From Megaleporinus macrocephalus (Eukaryota; Chordata; Actinopteri; Characiformes; Anostomidae), in assembly GCA_021613375.1 (NCBI GenBank), contig CM038716.1, positions 17,368,024-17,432,023 of the forward strand: DNA of 64,000 nucleotides, read 5' to 3'. The notes under the pieces were generated by a model. That model had not been told where the DNA came from. It saw nothing but the letters and a program-made list of their open reading frames with translations, and searched no databases. The stretch's first letter is position 1; each line of letters starts with the position of its first letter. The position numbers were made by a program, and so were the translations under genes. Below are positions 34,540-45,470 of this stretch, piece after piece.

Positions 34540-34698
34540 TTGTGTTCTTAAACATTTGGCTGGTAGTGTATCTAAAATGTTTGACTGGTAGTGATCTAAA
34601 ACGTTTGACTGGTAGTGTATCTAAAACGTTTGACTGGTAGTGATCTAAAACGTTTGACTGGTAGTGATCTAAAACGTTTGACTGGTAGTATACTAAAA
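34540..34698 (-). repeat. Inverted outlier of the 24/25-bp minisatellite (about 6 units)
   Basis: Units of gtttgactggtagtgatcta+aaac are the reverse complement of the 23391-26726 repeat and include both 24- and 25-bp variants. Several units are identical to units in the main array 8 kb away. Confidence 0.95.
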
Positions 34699-34726
34699 CC
34701 ACTGCATATTGTGTTAATGTTATATC

Positions 34727-34970
34727 TGTTATTTTTCATATTAGTAGTTTTTATAATCTGGTTCCTAAGGCCAAGGTGTGAAATCCAAGACTTCTCAATT
34801 AACTTTACTCCCTGAATGTCTCCAAATATAATTTCTGGGGGTCCCTGCAAAATAATCTTACAATGATATTATGCTATCATTGGTTTCATGTAACCAGACC
34901 TGAAAGTAACCAGACACTTTTAAAGTAAGTTCAGTTATTTACAGTTACTATATAAACACTTGTATACATC
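34727..34970 (+). repeat. Local repeat D, copy 1
   Basis: Aligns with 36668-36933 in the same orientation. Shared words include ggttcctaaggccaaggtgt, aaatataatttctgggggyc, accagacctgaaagtaacca and acagttactatataa. Probably an interspersed element, perhaps the 5' part of the hAT element that follows copy 2. Confidence 0.85.
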
Positions 34971-35560
34971 AGTTGCAAAAGCTAAAGTTTGGCGAGAAGT
35001 CAGCAACCAAAAGTGTGTTTTTCTAACTTCATTCTTGCACTCGACGCATTAGTTTTATACCGTTGCTGACGGAGCAAAACTTTGTGCCTTTATTTTCTCC
35101 ATTAAAATGTCACAATGAACAGACCAGTAGAAATGCTCCTAACTGCTCAGAATAAAATCTCTACAATAACTTACACTGAAGAAGTTTCAGCCTGTATCAC
35201 TACCATTTCAGAGATATTCTGAGAATGACTACTAACCTTACACATAACCAATGTTGTATTTTGTGTTTATTTGTATTAATTTTATGTTTACATAATGTGG
35301 TTTACTTCTTGGTGTCATAATATACAAGTTTCTTTTGCACAGTGCTGTACAGACCATCCGTAAAGCCTTGAATTAAGCCTTAAACCTAAACCTAATCTCA
35401 GAAACCAACATACATAAATATCATTTGAATAAAAAAAGTATAATCATGTAATAAAAGTAACCATTTTTGAAAAAGCATATAAATCATTTTGGATCATTTG
35501 ATACCAAGTTGGTTAACCCTGTTTTTATCTGACTGTCCAGAACATCAGGGCATTTCAATT
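34971..35560. other. AT-rich stretch, possible R fragment
   Basis: aatgaacagaccagtagaaa at about 35114 resembles an R MITE word. Otherwise unassigned. Confidence 0.4.
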
Positions 35561-35800
35561 CTGAAAAATGAAGCCGACCAACACATGCAGGCATACAACA
35601 CACACATGCGCACACGTACACACACATAAAAGCACACACGCAGACCTCTGTGTGTGAGCTCCTCACAGAAGAATGCTCATTAGCCCAGTCTCTGCTGACA
35701 GAGCCGAGCGCAGCATTCATTAACATGTGACACATCCAAACTACTCGGTTTGCATTCGAGTCAGCGATAAGCAATACTCCATACAGTAAAAATATTTGTA
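35561..35800. other. Candidate conserved non-coding element
   Basis: After a CA-rich patch (35600-35640), complex DNA includes gaatgctcattagcccagtc, gcattcattaacatgtgaca and ggtttgcattcgagtcagcg. No credible frame. Weak, appearance-based call. Confidence 0.28.
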
Positions 35801-36667
35801 AACATTTCACTCAGGGATTTCCAAATGAACAAGTGAAAGATGACCAGGCCAGTTATGAAACCAAGACATCACTAAATCCTCCATTTAACCCGCCCCCCCG
35901 CACACACACACACACACACACAATTGCAGACACATTCTCTGCCTATTGTCGTAATCCAGCCCTGACAGACGGCCAGTTACTGAACACTCTGACTGTACTC
36001 TAAAAGCAGAAGCGTCTGATCACCAGGAATGTACCTGAACTCCTCCCAGAGGTGTTATAGCATCAACTCCAAAAATGCCCTCTCTACAAAAACAACCTTT
36101 AATTAATTAAAACAAACAAAAACAAACAAACATAAAAACAATACGTCTTGCTTGTTTACTCGCTGCTGCTATGACTCAACAAAGTGGTTTGAACGATGTT
36201 GGGGACCCAGCTGCCACAGCTCCACCCAAACCCCCACTACTAGCTGCGACTGTCAAACAGCCCATCATAAATATTTACTCTGACCTCAGCATGCCTCAGA
36301 AACTTAACCCACTGTACAATTACACCTGCACTACCACCACAGTCATCCCAGGTATACGCAGTCTGGCAATCGTTTAATCTTATGTGAGTTTACATTCATA
36401 CATTACATACACATGAACAGGGAAAAGGTGCAATCTTTTTAAAAGTAAAAGTCATGGATGTACATAGAAGACAGCAAGTATGGAATCAATTTAGCGTAAA
36501 ATATAATTAATATAATTGCAACAAAGTTACTGAGCACGTTCACAGGGATGGGTATAGAAACCTGATTACAAAAAAATATATAATCAGCTTATTTGCTCCT
36601 ACAAACACATTTTCATTCATACTTGCTTTAAAATACACAGCTGTAATTACTGCGTCTGCCAGTACTT
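35801..36667. other. Unique stretch with (CA)n
   Basis: (CA)n lies at about 35901-35922 and (AAACA)n-like DNA at 36109-36132. A 68-codon + frame at 36171-36374 ends just after a donor-like ccagGTATAC but has no recognised domain. Confidence 0.45.
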
Positions 36668-36933
36668 CTGTTAATTATCATATTAGTATTTTTTTAAATA
36701 ATCGAATAGGTTCCTAAGGCCAAGGTGTAAAACCCAGGACCTATCAAAAAATGTCTCAAAATATAATTTCTGGGGGCCCCCTAAAACTAGTCTTGTAATA
36801 ATGTTATACTATCATTCATACCATGCAACCAGACCTGAAAGTAACCAGACACTTTTAAAGCCTCTCTTTAAGAATTTTTTTTTAATAATAATTTTAATTT
36901 TTTACAGTTACTATATAATACTTACATACATCC
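36668..36933 (+). repeat. Local repeat D, copy 2
   Basis: Partner of 34727-34970, with an AT-rich insertion near 36862-36900. It ends about 30 bp before the hAT transposase relic, in the same orientation. Confidence 0.85.
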
Positions 36934-36959
36934 GCTGAAAGACAGATCGCAGGAAGCGC

Positions 36960-37250
36960 TCAAACGTGCGGATCCACTTGGTGAAAGAAAATGTAAAGTG
37001 CAATATGTATGAAATGCTGTAAAAGAGTTGCACACTCAAATGCAGACTCAAGTGAGATAGAAGGTACTGAAAACCAAGCACGAACTGAAAGAGTGGCAGC
37101 AGAAGAGACGTGTGATATTTTGCAAGAATGTGGCATAATTGATAAAATAGTGTCTGTCACTGCTGATAATGCCTCAACCATAAATGTGGCAGTAATAAAA
37201 TCTACAATTCATGAACCACACTGAGAAAAATAATGATATTCTAAACATTC
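36960..37250 (+). pseudogene. hAT-superfamily transposase fragment (ZBED-like)
   Basis: A 71-codon frame (37009-37224) ends its conserved part with DKIVSVTADNASTINVAV, which matches the hAT transposase segment around the second catalytic aspartate (typically ...VTDNAxNMxxA). Upstream residues ERVAAEETCDILQECGI fit the helix before it. Intact hAT transposases are about 600 residues, so over 85% is missing, and a stop follows soon after. Repeat D lies just upstream and may belong to the same element. This is a dead mobile-element relic, not a host gene. Confidence 0.7.
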
Positions 37251-37744
37251 GGCATCTTTTTGAACTATACTGGAATCAAAACTTGGAATTGTTGAGAACC
37301 AGAATCAATTAGCAGAACCGTAAACACAATTTAAAATGATAACCCCCCACACACCACCCCCCACACACAAACACTTTTTGAGAGGTACTACTCTCCTATG
37401 GATTTTTTTTCTTTTCAAAACATTTTCAAATACAAAAGAGCATGTTTTATTTGTTGTTGAGATATAATGTAGCACATTAAATAAAGAAATGCTTGAGATT
37501 AATGCTACACCCCTTCACATCCTCATCTTATCTTTATCTAATGACATCAGCAAACATCTTTCAGCTGTTCAAAGCCAAGTTAACCAACGTTTGCTGTAGT
37601 ACTTTTGTCTTACTGAACAGTTAAAAAGAATAACCAAACACTGTATTTGTACTTCATTGTCATGACCCACAGCACATGAACCACTTCAGTATAAAGCAGC
37701 AGTCCTGAGAGCACTGATTGGCTGATATCCCTGCATTAACTCAT
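37251..37744. other. AT-rich stretch with no recognisable feature
   Basis: C-rich/CA patch at about 37342-37371; otherwise unassigned. Confidence 0.5.
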
Positions 37745-37990
37745 ATCGTTGCTGTCCAATGAAAATCATATTTCTTTTTTTCGATTTCAAGCTTTTTTTT
37801 TTTTACATCATTTGAACTCGACAATAGGCATTTACATTGTGTGATTTCATGATGAATGAACCAATAGAAGTGCTCCAAAATGGCTTGGAAAGAAATCTGG
37901 TTCCATTGACTTCTATTGAAAGTAAAGTATGTTTTTGGTCTCTCTTGCTAGTTGCTAGTACTTTTACCTTCACACTAGCAGACAAAAAGC
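37745..37990. mobile_element. MITE 'R' copy
   Basis: Starts with the terminal word cgttgctgtccaatgaaaat and holds aatgaaccaatagaagtgct, ccaaaatggcttggaaagaa and ggttccattgacttctattg. The right inverted end is degraded. Confidence 0.75.
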
Positions 37991-38057
37991 TGCTGATATA
38001 TTGTATGTATGTTGTGTGTGTGCATATATAGACACACACAAGATACAATATATACTA

Positions 38058-38420
38058 CCTCCACAGCCATCTCACATTATTATGACCACCATCTTATATT
38101 TAGAGTAACCGCCATATGTGGCACAGACAGCAGCTAGAGGGGTGGGAGTGACGCAATAGGTTCACAAGTAGGTTGTGACTGCAGTGCATCCCACAGCTCC
38201 TGCAGGGTACATGGAGGGGAGCAATAGAGCAAACACGACAATCGAGGCTGTTCCACAGACGCTCAATAGAGTCCAAGTCTGGGGAAAAAGGGGTCCAGGG
38301 TAGTACTTGAAATGAGAATGGTCCTGAGAATGCCACAAAAAACATTCTCCAGACCATAAAGCTGCTGTCGTCGAAAGTAGGAAGTGGTCATAATAATGAC
38401 TGTGTACTGCTGTTTTGTTC
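38058..38420 (-). pseudogene. Tc1/mariner transposase C-terminal fragment
   Basis: On the - strand (38357 down to about 38060) the translation contains FQVLPWTPFSPDLDSIERLW. It matches the Tc1-type WPxxSPDLNPIExLW block carrying the third catalytic acid, here with D-S for N-P. A following segment reads TLQELWDALQSQ after a frame change, also typical of the Tc1 C terminus. The + strand start, tcacattattatgaccacca, is a typical terminus of such elements. Intact transposases are about 340 residues; at most 110 survive, with at least one frameshift. Confidence 0.75.
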
Positions 38421-38733
38421 AAAATATGAACCGCTGTCATAAGTTCACAAGTTTATAAGTTTCTCTTCCATATTTTAAGTAATACTATTTGGAAATAGGA
38501 ATCAAGTGCCAGTGGGAACAAAAAGTTCAAAGAACAGTGACCGGGTGACCTCTGACCCCTGTGTCTATGACTGGTCTGAGGATTTTGCTTGGGCTGTATA
38601 GTAGTGTACAGTAGTATTCTCAGTGCTGAGAATATTTCAACTCGACTGTTTGCCACTTGTCGCTAAGCTGTGGGTACAAATCACGCACTGACTGCACGCC
38701 TGTTGTTTTGTCGCCTGCTAGTGTGAACACATG
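38421..38733. other. Stretch with no recognisable feature
   Basis: Unique DNA; nothing recognised. Confidence 0.5.
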
Positions 38734-38812
38734 GTTACACTTTGGACAAAGCTCATACGAGATGGCCAGTAGAACATAAACCCAGTGGAGAGAGGAGCAC
38801 AGTCACATGTTT
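38734..38812 (+). repeat. Repeat T, copy 2
   Basis: Partner of 30517-30605 (see there). Flanks differ on both sides. Confidence 0.75.
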
Positions 38813-39420
38813 TCAGAAGATTGGGAAGGTGCCGGTGAACCTCTGACTGACAGCCAGGTCTGCCGTTAGCTCCAAGACAGGGTTAAGATGGGACTGCACA
38901 TATAAGACATCCTACAGTACAGCAGCGAGCTGCAAGGCAGAGTGATGGATAGAGCGATGGATGGAGATGCTTTTGTATGGGTACAGCGCTGCTGATGCAG
39001 CTAGTGTGTCACTCCGCAATGTGGAACACATTACGGATGTGACAGAGTCGGGACGGGGACGCAAACAAACACATAAATCCCCATGCGCTGACACACAGAC
39101 ATGTGCCGAGACAGACAGGCACCCTGTGCCCGAACTCTGTCTCTCTGTCTCTGTCTCTCCCTTTCTGTACATCTCCCTCACTCTCTCGCTTTCCGTCAGC
39201 CAATGCTCTCTCTCTCTCTCTTTGCCCTTCAACTGTCTACGTCCCTTCACAACTTACTCACTCACTTTTACGAGCAGCTCTGGCTTCATCGTTCCCCCAG
39301 ATCACTGTCAATCTCTCCTTCCCGCTCTCGCACTCCCTTTGCACCCCCCCCACTCCCCGTATGTGTCTCTTACTTTCTCTCTCTCTCTCTCTTTCTCCCT
39401 CTCTCTCCCTCCCAGTAGGT
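38813..39420. repeat. Unique DNA then CT-rich tract
   Basis: Unique sequence to about 39130, then a pyrimidine-rich tract (39135-39420) with (CT)n at 39206-39222 and 39376-39393. Open frames across it are Leu/Ser-rich artefacts. Confidence 0.8.
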
Positions 39421-39960
39421 GCCTAAAGCTGGCCTGGCCTTGCTCTCGGTCAGGGGGCCCGGAGGAAAGTATTTGCCCGGCCCCTCTTGCTGCGTCTTGG
39501 CCGCTCTATAAAGGTTAGTGAGAGCATTGGTGTGGGTGTTGTGTCTCGGGGTGAATTATGGGTACTGCAGTCAGGGGACCCCCGAAAAGAGCGAAATGGG
39601 CGTACCCCTGGGAGCGGGATGAAAGAGAAAGCTAGAGGGAGGCGAGCAGGGACGCGGGGCAATTCAAGGGTTCACAATGCCAAGTGCTGATGTGTTTGTT
39701 TTCCAGCACCGCTGTTCCGGGCAATGAAGAGGACGGGGCGAAAAAAGGGGAAAGATACATGAAAAACAAATAACGGCCGTGATATATGGTGTACATGCGT
39801 TCGCGAGCATGAGAAGCACCATCATTTTCCAGCTAAATTGTTTGAATTATCACCAAATAGCTGGCTGGGAGTATGCTGAAATGCGACGGTGTATTTATCA
39901 CCAAGGATAACACACCTCCTCACACCATTGTTCAATACACTTTGAGTTCTTATGCGTTAG
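39421..39960. other. Candidate conserved non-coding block
   Basis: About 540 bp of complex DNA includes gcctggccttgctctcggtc, aattatgggtactgcagtca, ttgaattatcaccaaatagc and gacggtgtatttatcaccaa. It is GC-rich on the left and AT-richer with many ordered words on the right, like fish enhancers. No frame with a known domain. Confidence 0.33.
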
Positions 39961-41880
39961 CAGCTCTTGTCAACAACAGTAGCACTTTTTTTGTTCTCCT
40001 TGCTGTGCTTGTCAGTCACAAGGGACTGGGCTGCTGTTGATCACACGGTTGGACACATGGCACTGGAACAGGACTGACCACTGTTGAGCAAAAAGGATTT
40101 TTCCCCAGCTTATGGCCTCTTGTCACCTTTTGACATGGGCAGCGGTGGTTCAGCAGGGTAGGGCCCTACAAGAGATGAGCTCACTGTTTAGTTTGTGCGC
40201 ATGTGATGGTGACTTAGAGTTATGGGAAACTTAGCAAATCACAAGCAAAAAAAAAAAAAAAAGCAAAAACATGCTTAAACATTCTTCTTCAGCAGGCCGT
40301 CAATAATCATAGCGAACCATGCTTTTCCTTTAATCCTGAATTTGAGATACACTTAACTAAGTGGTGATGGGAATGAGCAGTTGAAATGATGTGGCTGTGT
40401 TTTATTTCTAATGTGGACAATCCTGAAATTAGGTAAATGTTTGCATATACCTCTCAGCAATGACTGTATTAAAAAAAATCCAAATTTAATAAAATAATCA
40501 TTAAAAAAAAATCACACACCACGGGACTCAAATTTAGAGGCACTTAAATGTGAATACGATGCATTGTTTTGCTAGACTATGCCATACTATATGCAATCAC
40601 ACAATTAAATAAATAGGTATTTATTAGGTAATTACATTGAGAGTCAATTATATGTTTTTAAGTGATCAGTTTGAGTTTGCCTTCGTTGACCTATATCCAT
40701 TTTTGTAAGTCAGTAAATAAAAAAACAAATATAAACACAACAGATGAAGATCCGAGGTGATTTGTCTGCCATGTTGCAGCAGTCAAGGTCTGACTGTATA
40801 TTGAAATATGATGAGTTCTCAGGATTTAACTGATCATTACTTCCATATTATCCAACCCATTTTAGTTTTTGTTACAATCTGTAGACATTTATACACATTG
40901 CTAATTATTTGATTTATATGATTTATATGGTGCTATACTTGTACTAAACTTAAACAAGGAAGCTTAGAGCCATAGGATATATTAGAGTAAATTAATACTT
41001 CTATTTATCTGATGCCTACAGTCAGCAAGAGACAACAGATCTACAATAAATCATCAACACATCGCAATCAATGTGCTTATTATTTAGTTTATTAAAATCT
41101 GAACATTCATGTTAAACTAGCTGTCTCAAAAATACACACCAGACATAAATGCCAGTGTGTTCGCAAGTCAAATGAAGTGCTAAACCAATTTTTCTATTTT
41201 AATTACACGGCTACACACTTAGCACATACATAGGTCGCACAGATTGTTCTCGCTTGCTTTTATTTCTATATCTGTGGTCGTGCTGGTCAGCTGTCTGGAG
41301 CCGTAGGAAAAGTATACAGTCTGCACCTGACACTCCATTAGAAGCACAGTCACACACTTCACAGCAGACCCCTGAAACACAGTAAAAAGGTCCTGATCTA
41401 AAGTCAATATTCCATACGGATTAGTGTGAACATACAAAGCTTATTTAGCATTAATAAATGATGCAAATAAATTAATATTAGTATTTTGCATTAAGTAACG
41501 TCTCTCACTTATTCACCCCAACAAGGTCTTTGTAAGTAGGTTAGTGAAGCACAAACACAGTGTCAACTGGTCAAAAGATTGAGGGGAAAAAAAACACATT
41601 CTGATTCTAAGGGTTTAAATACAAATGTGTTAATTAATAGCTATACTCACTGTTATAGTCCTTCAATCTTACATTTACACATGGAGAACCCCTGAAAGGA
41701 GTTTTCAACGTCTTCCTTATTTTTTAGTTGTATTCATTAGGACATGATCTGAGATCAGCTATTTTACTCTGAGATAGATACATTTTCCAGAGGCACCCGT
41801 CCATATACAGTACAGAAAAGTGTGAATGTCTTTATAAGGCAAAGTGCTATTCTTCTGAGTAAAGTTAGATCTTATGGCAT
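39961..41880. other. AT-rich stretch with no recognisable feature
   Basis: A runs at 40247-40262 and 40504-40510. Open frames are short. No repeat family was recognised. Confidence 0.55.
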
Positions 41881-42200
41881 GCCTTAATGTCACCGCCTGT
41901 CGCTAGACATATGACTGTGTAGAATAAGACGAAGTGGGCTTAGGCGGCGCGGCACGCTACACTGTACTATGTCTGAGCGAGCGACAGAGCGAGAAAAGGG
42001 AGAGGCGGAAAGAGAGGAGGGGAGGGATGAGTGCACAAAGCGAACAGATAAAGCGGGGAAGAGACCCCCATGGACCGGCAGGCCCTCGCAAAACACGCCC
42101 GCAACCCACTTCTGACCTGCGGCACATCCTATGAATGGAAGGAAATTGTTTCCCAAAAAAGAAACATTTAAAGGCATGAGCAACTACAATAATACAATCA
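41881..42200. other. Purine-rich plus complex unique DNA
   Basis: Purine-rich at 41975-42065, then complex sequence (cctatgaatggaaggaaatt, taatacaatcaagctcgctt). Possible conserved element at about 42060-42200. Confidence 0.3.
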
Positions 42201-42640
42201 AGCTCGCTTCCAGGCCGGCAAGCAAGAGGAAGGGACAGAGGTATACAAGTGAAAAGCGAGTGAGAAGGACAAGAGAAAAGAAAGAGAGAAAGAGGGAAGG
42301 AGAACAAGAGAGGTTTATTTTATTAGCCCTTAATAAATATCTGACAGATTTCCTCAGGAAATATCGCAGATCACATGTAAAATAGTTTAAGACTGATGTC
42401 AACTGCAGCAACATATGAAATCTATTACTGAGAAGCCACAGCAGGCACAGAGTGAGAGAGAGAGACAGAGAGAGAGAGGGAGAGAGAGAGAGAGCAGCAC
42501 TGAAAATCAGGCAGGGAAAAAAAAAAAAAGATCTCATGGCCTTTCCAAATTCTTCGAGAGGTAAAAAAGTCAGCCAAGACACAAAATCAGTGAAAAAAAA
42601 AGAGAAAGGGGGGAAAAAGAACAGAAATGCATGCACACAC
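42201..42640. repeat. GA-rich tracts
   Basis: Purine tracts at 42230-42310, 42451-42495 (GA)n and 42583-42625, with A runs at 42518-42530. The long - strand frame across here (42184-42876) is Leu/Ser/Phe low complexity and is not a gene. Confidence 0.85.
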
Positions 42641-43129
42641 ATACACACATACAAATGCTGAGCTCCACATCCTGCTGGGGTTGAGGCCAACAGTGCGGAG
42701 AGTGCCCAGACTGCTGCCAGCTTGGGGGGGAAAGGATGGATGGATGAATGGATCATTGGAGGGAGCTGGGCTGGAGGAGCCTGGAGAGGGAGGGGAGGGC
42801 ACGCTGCCTCCAGAACAATACCAGCTGTGGGGCGGCAGGGGCAGGAAGTGGGCGAGCCAGGAACTTGACAGAGCAATCAAGCCAGCTGTGCCACAGGGCA
42901 GCCCCGGAGGACGAAACGTCCTGTCCAGAGGGCCCTCGCTCTGACCTGAGCGCGCGGAGATAGGCCGGAGTTTATTACACGTTTGCTTATTCATCCTAAT
43001 CAGCAGCTTGCTCCCAAGCCAATGGGCCTGCAGTAATCCAAACGCTCAGAGATCTAATCGACTTGATGAACAGTTTGAACTTCGGCACGCTTATGAACAG
43101 ATGCGGTGGACAAGAGGACAAAGGCATAT
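42641..43129. other. GC-rich unique block, candidate conserved element
   Basis: Complex GC-rich DNA is followed from 42960 by ggagtttattacacgtttgc, ttcatcctaatcagcagctt and caatgggcctgcagtaatcc. CCAAT and TAATC words are present. No domain-bearing frame. Confidence 0.3.
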
Positions 43130-43320
43130 TTCTCAACCTTTTACTCCCACCCCCCCCCACCCACCCACCCGGCCTTCTTTACAATGCACACTCACACATG
43201 CTGTGGTGGTTCCATATTTCGGATGGTTGAAGGAACTGGTTTTGCCCTCGTGGTGCCAGTGTGTCTCAGCGTGGCAGCCGAAAAACTCAAAGCTCTCCAC
43301 TCGCCCAGACCCAAACCACA
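43130..43320 (+). repeat. Local duplication U, copy 1
   Basis: Aligns with 47421-47581 in the same orientation. Shared words include ttctcaaccttttac/cac, catgctgtggtggttccata, tggtgccagtgtgtctcagc and gaaaaactcaa. Copy 1 has an extra C-rich insert (43145-43172). Confidence 0.9.
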
Positions 43321-44070
43321 GGCTTGTACCCACAAAGCCACCCAACCCTGGACTGATACCCATCACAGTCTCACACACAAGCACTGGCGCAGGGTGAGAG
43401 CGACCGCACATACCGAAAAAAGAGGTAGCGCCACGGAAAATGAGAACTAGCAGCGGTTTCTGCTTTTTTTCCCCCTGTTCTCTCCTTCCCCTTTTTTTTA
43501 ATCATGAGCCCATCAGAGGGCAGGCAGCGTTCAGCTGTGGCATGGGAAGGTGGTGGGAGGGGCAGGGCCGATATGAGCCAACCACACATACGCACACACT
43601 GCAGCAGGAGGCGACGACTGCGCTAAACAGCAAGGCTGTCGGCAGGTCCGCCTAACAGCCGATAAGAGCTGTACGCGTACAAGGATGGAGTGTGAGTGGT
43701 GGCAGGACGAGTGTGAGATTTCAATCGTGGTCGGTGGGGGGACGCAAAGCCTACGTTCAGAACGTACTCGGATTGAAGTGAGACTGACCCAGTCGAGGGA
43801 TGTGATGCGAAGCTGGTGTGGGAGACCAAAACAGGCCCTTATAAGGCATCCTGGAGCTGTTTTCTTTCGCTCTTCACTGTCTCACACACTCCCGAGCACT
43901 GCACGTTCGGAGGGGAAGAGATGATCCTTCCAAGTCAACATATTTACATATTTGTAGCAATGCAGGGCTATTTGCGCAGGAGGCTGGCAGGCCTGTGGTC
44001 AATGTGGCTGCTGGACACGTACATCTGCATCCGCCTCTGTGCTCCAGCGAATTCCCGCACCTAGCATTAC
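43321..44070. other. GC-richer unique block
   Basis: Complex DNA without simple repeats includes gccgataagagctgtacgcg (43658 region; GATAA word), tacgttcagaacgtactcgg and cccttataaggcatcctgga (43837 region; SRF-type CCxxATAAGG). No credible gene. Confidence 0.3.
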
Positions 44071-45470
44071 CTCGGTTCGATAGGGGAGCGGAGAAGAGTG
44101 GTTTTTTGTGTGTGTTTTTATTGTTTTTTATTTTTTAGGACCATTGTTTTTGTGATCATTATTTTTCTATAAGGTTTGATCTCATTTCTTGCAATCACTG
44201 CACAACTGCAAACAAACACAAAAAAAAAAGTGACGCTGCTACTTAATTCGTTTCATTAGCATGTCTCTACAGTTTCACTCTTATTGGGGTTTCGTTATGA
44301 GTCTGTGGGAAATTAACCAGTGAAGCTGCGCCGGAACCTAACTGACTCAGGCGTCCTTTCCTTAGGTGCTTCATTCATCTCTGGGCAGGGGCCTAATGTA
44401 GAGCCTTGAGGAACCCCACAGAGTACTGCAGCCCAGCTTCCCCCTCATCCCCTCCAGCTCCGCGAACGCTGCGCCATGTTGCTCTTGGCAGAACTCTGCA
44501 GGCTGTCCCTGCGTGCCTAAAAACCAGCAGCCCCCACTCCCCCCCACAACTCCCCCCTTTTCTCCGGCCAGTCCCTGCAGCCAAGGCGCACATTTCTCAC
44601 ATATTCTTCAGCTCCCAGCGAACAGCACATGGACAGCGTGCATAGAGAGCAGGCCCGAGACTGACAGCAGGTCGGGGGCCAATAGTTCCAGTTCCACTCT
44701 CATCCTCTCCCCGGCGGCACATTTATGACCCTCTCGCTCTGACTGTCACTCAGCGGCTGCAGACAGGTGTGTCTCGCTACATCTCAATCAGAGGAGTGCC
44801 CATCAGAAAGCAGGAGCAGATGGGGAGGAAACCGCACAGCAACGTTTCAGCTCTTGGTTGCTCATTCTGAGAGAGAAAGAGAGATGGAGACAAAGCATAT
44901 AGAGTCAACGAAGAACATCAGACAGCATGGTGAACTGAAACACACCCAGCAATAAGCAAACCAGTCTGATCAGAGCTGTACTGAAATGAACACTGTTATG
45001 ATCACATCAAAACCTCCCAACTGTCTTTGTTTCGGTTTATTTTTACACTGTTCCCGCTGTCCTTTCTATGCCCTTTCTGTGGTGAACAGACCAAGAAAAA
45101 TGGTGAAAAACGGCTTGGAATAAAACCCCACTAAATTAATATACATTAAGTTATGAAAATCCTTGCCTGACCATTTTTAAAGGATTTTTTTATGATGTGG
45201 CAATATGTGTGTGTGTATTAATGTGCTGAGCCTGTTTGCATGTTCATTAAACTGGGTTCAGACCAACCAGTAGGAATCAAAGCTCCATTCGTCTCTGACA
45301 ACAGAGGATGGACGTTTAACCTCAGTCCCACACGCCTGGCTCTTTGGCAGGCGAGGAGGGTTTATATTTATTATTTAATTTGTTTTTTTTTTACTTTAAT
45401 TTAAACTTTATTTCCTCTGCGAGTCTGGGGTCTGGGCATTTCTACATAAATGAACTTTCTCGGAAAAACA
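44071..45470. other. Mixed unique stretch
   Basis: T- and A-rich patches at 44100-44135 and 44219-44229, a C-rich segment at 44440-44580, and AT-rich DNA after 44960. A sequence at about 45084 (gtgaacagaccaagaaaaat) may be an R fragment. No gene. Confidence 0.45.

Noticed and set aside
36171..36377. Possible exon ending at ccag|GTATAC
   Set aside because: No recognisable protein and no convincing acceptor; kept only as a note in the surrounding stretch.
38961..39518. 185-codon plus-strand frame
   Set aside because: Ser/Leu-rich from the CT tract; several shifted frames over the same DNA are equally open.
42184..42876. 230-codon minus-strand frame, the longest in the window
   Set aside because: Crosses GA, poly-A and C-rich tracts, with no domain; length is explained by biased composition.
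44066..44080. tRNA B-box-like ggttcgata
   Set aside because: Does not fit GGTTCGANTCC and no cloverleaf can be formed around it.
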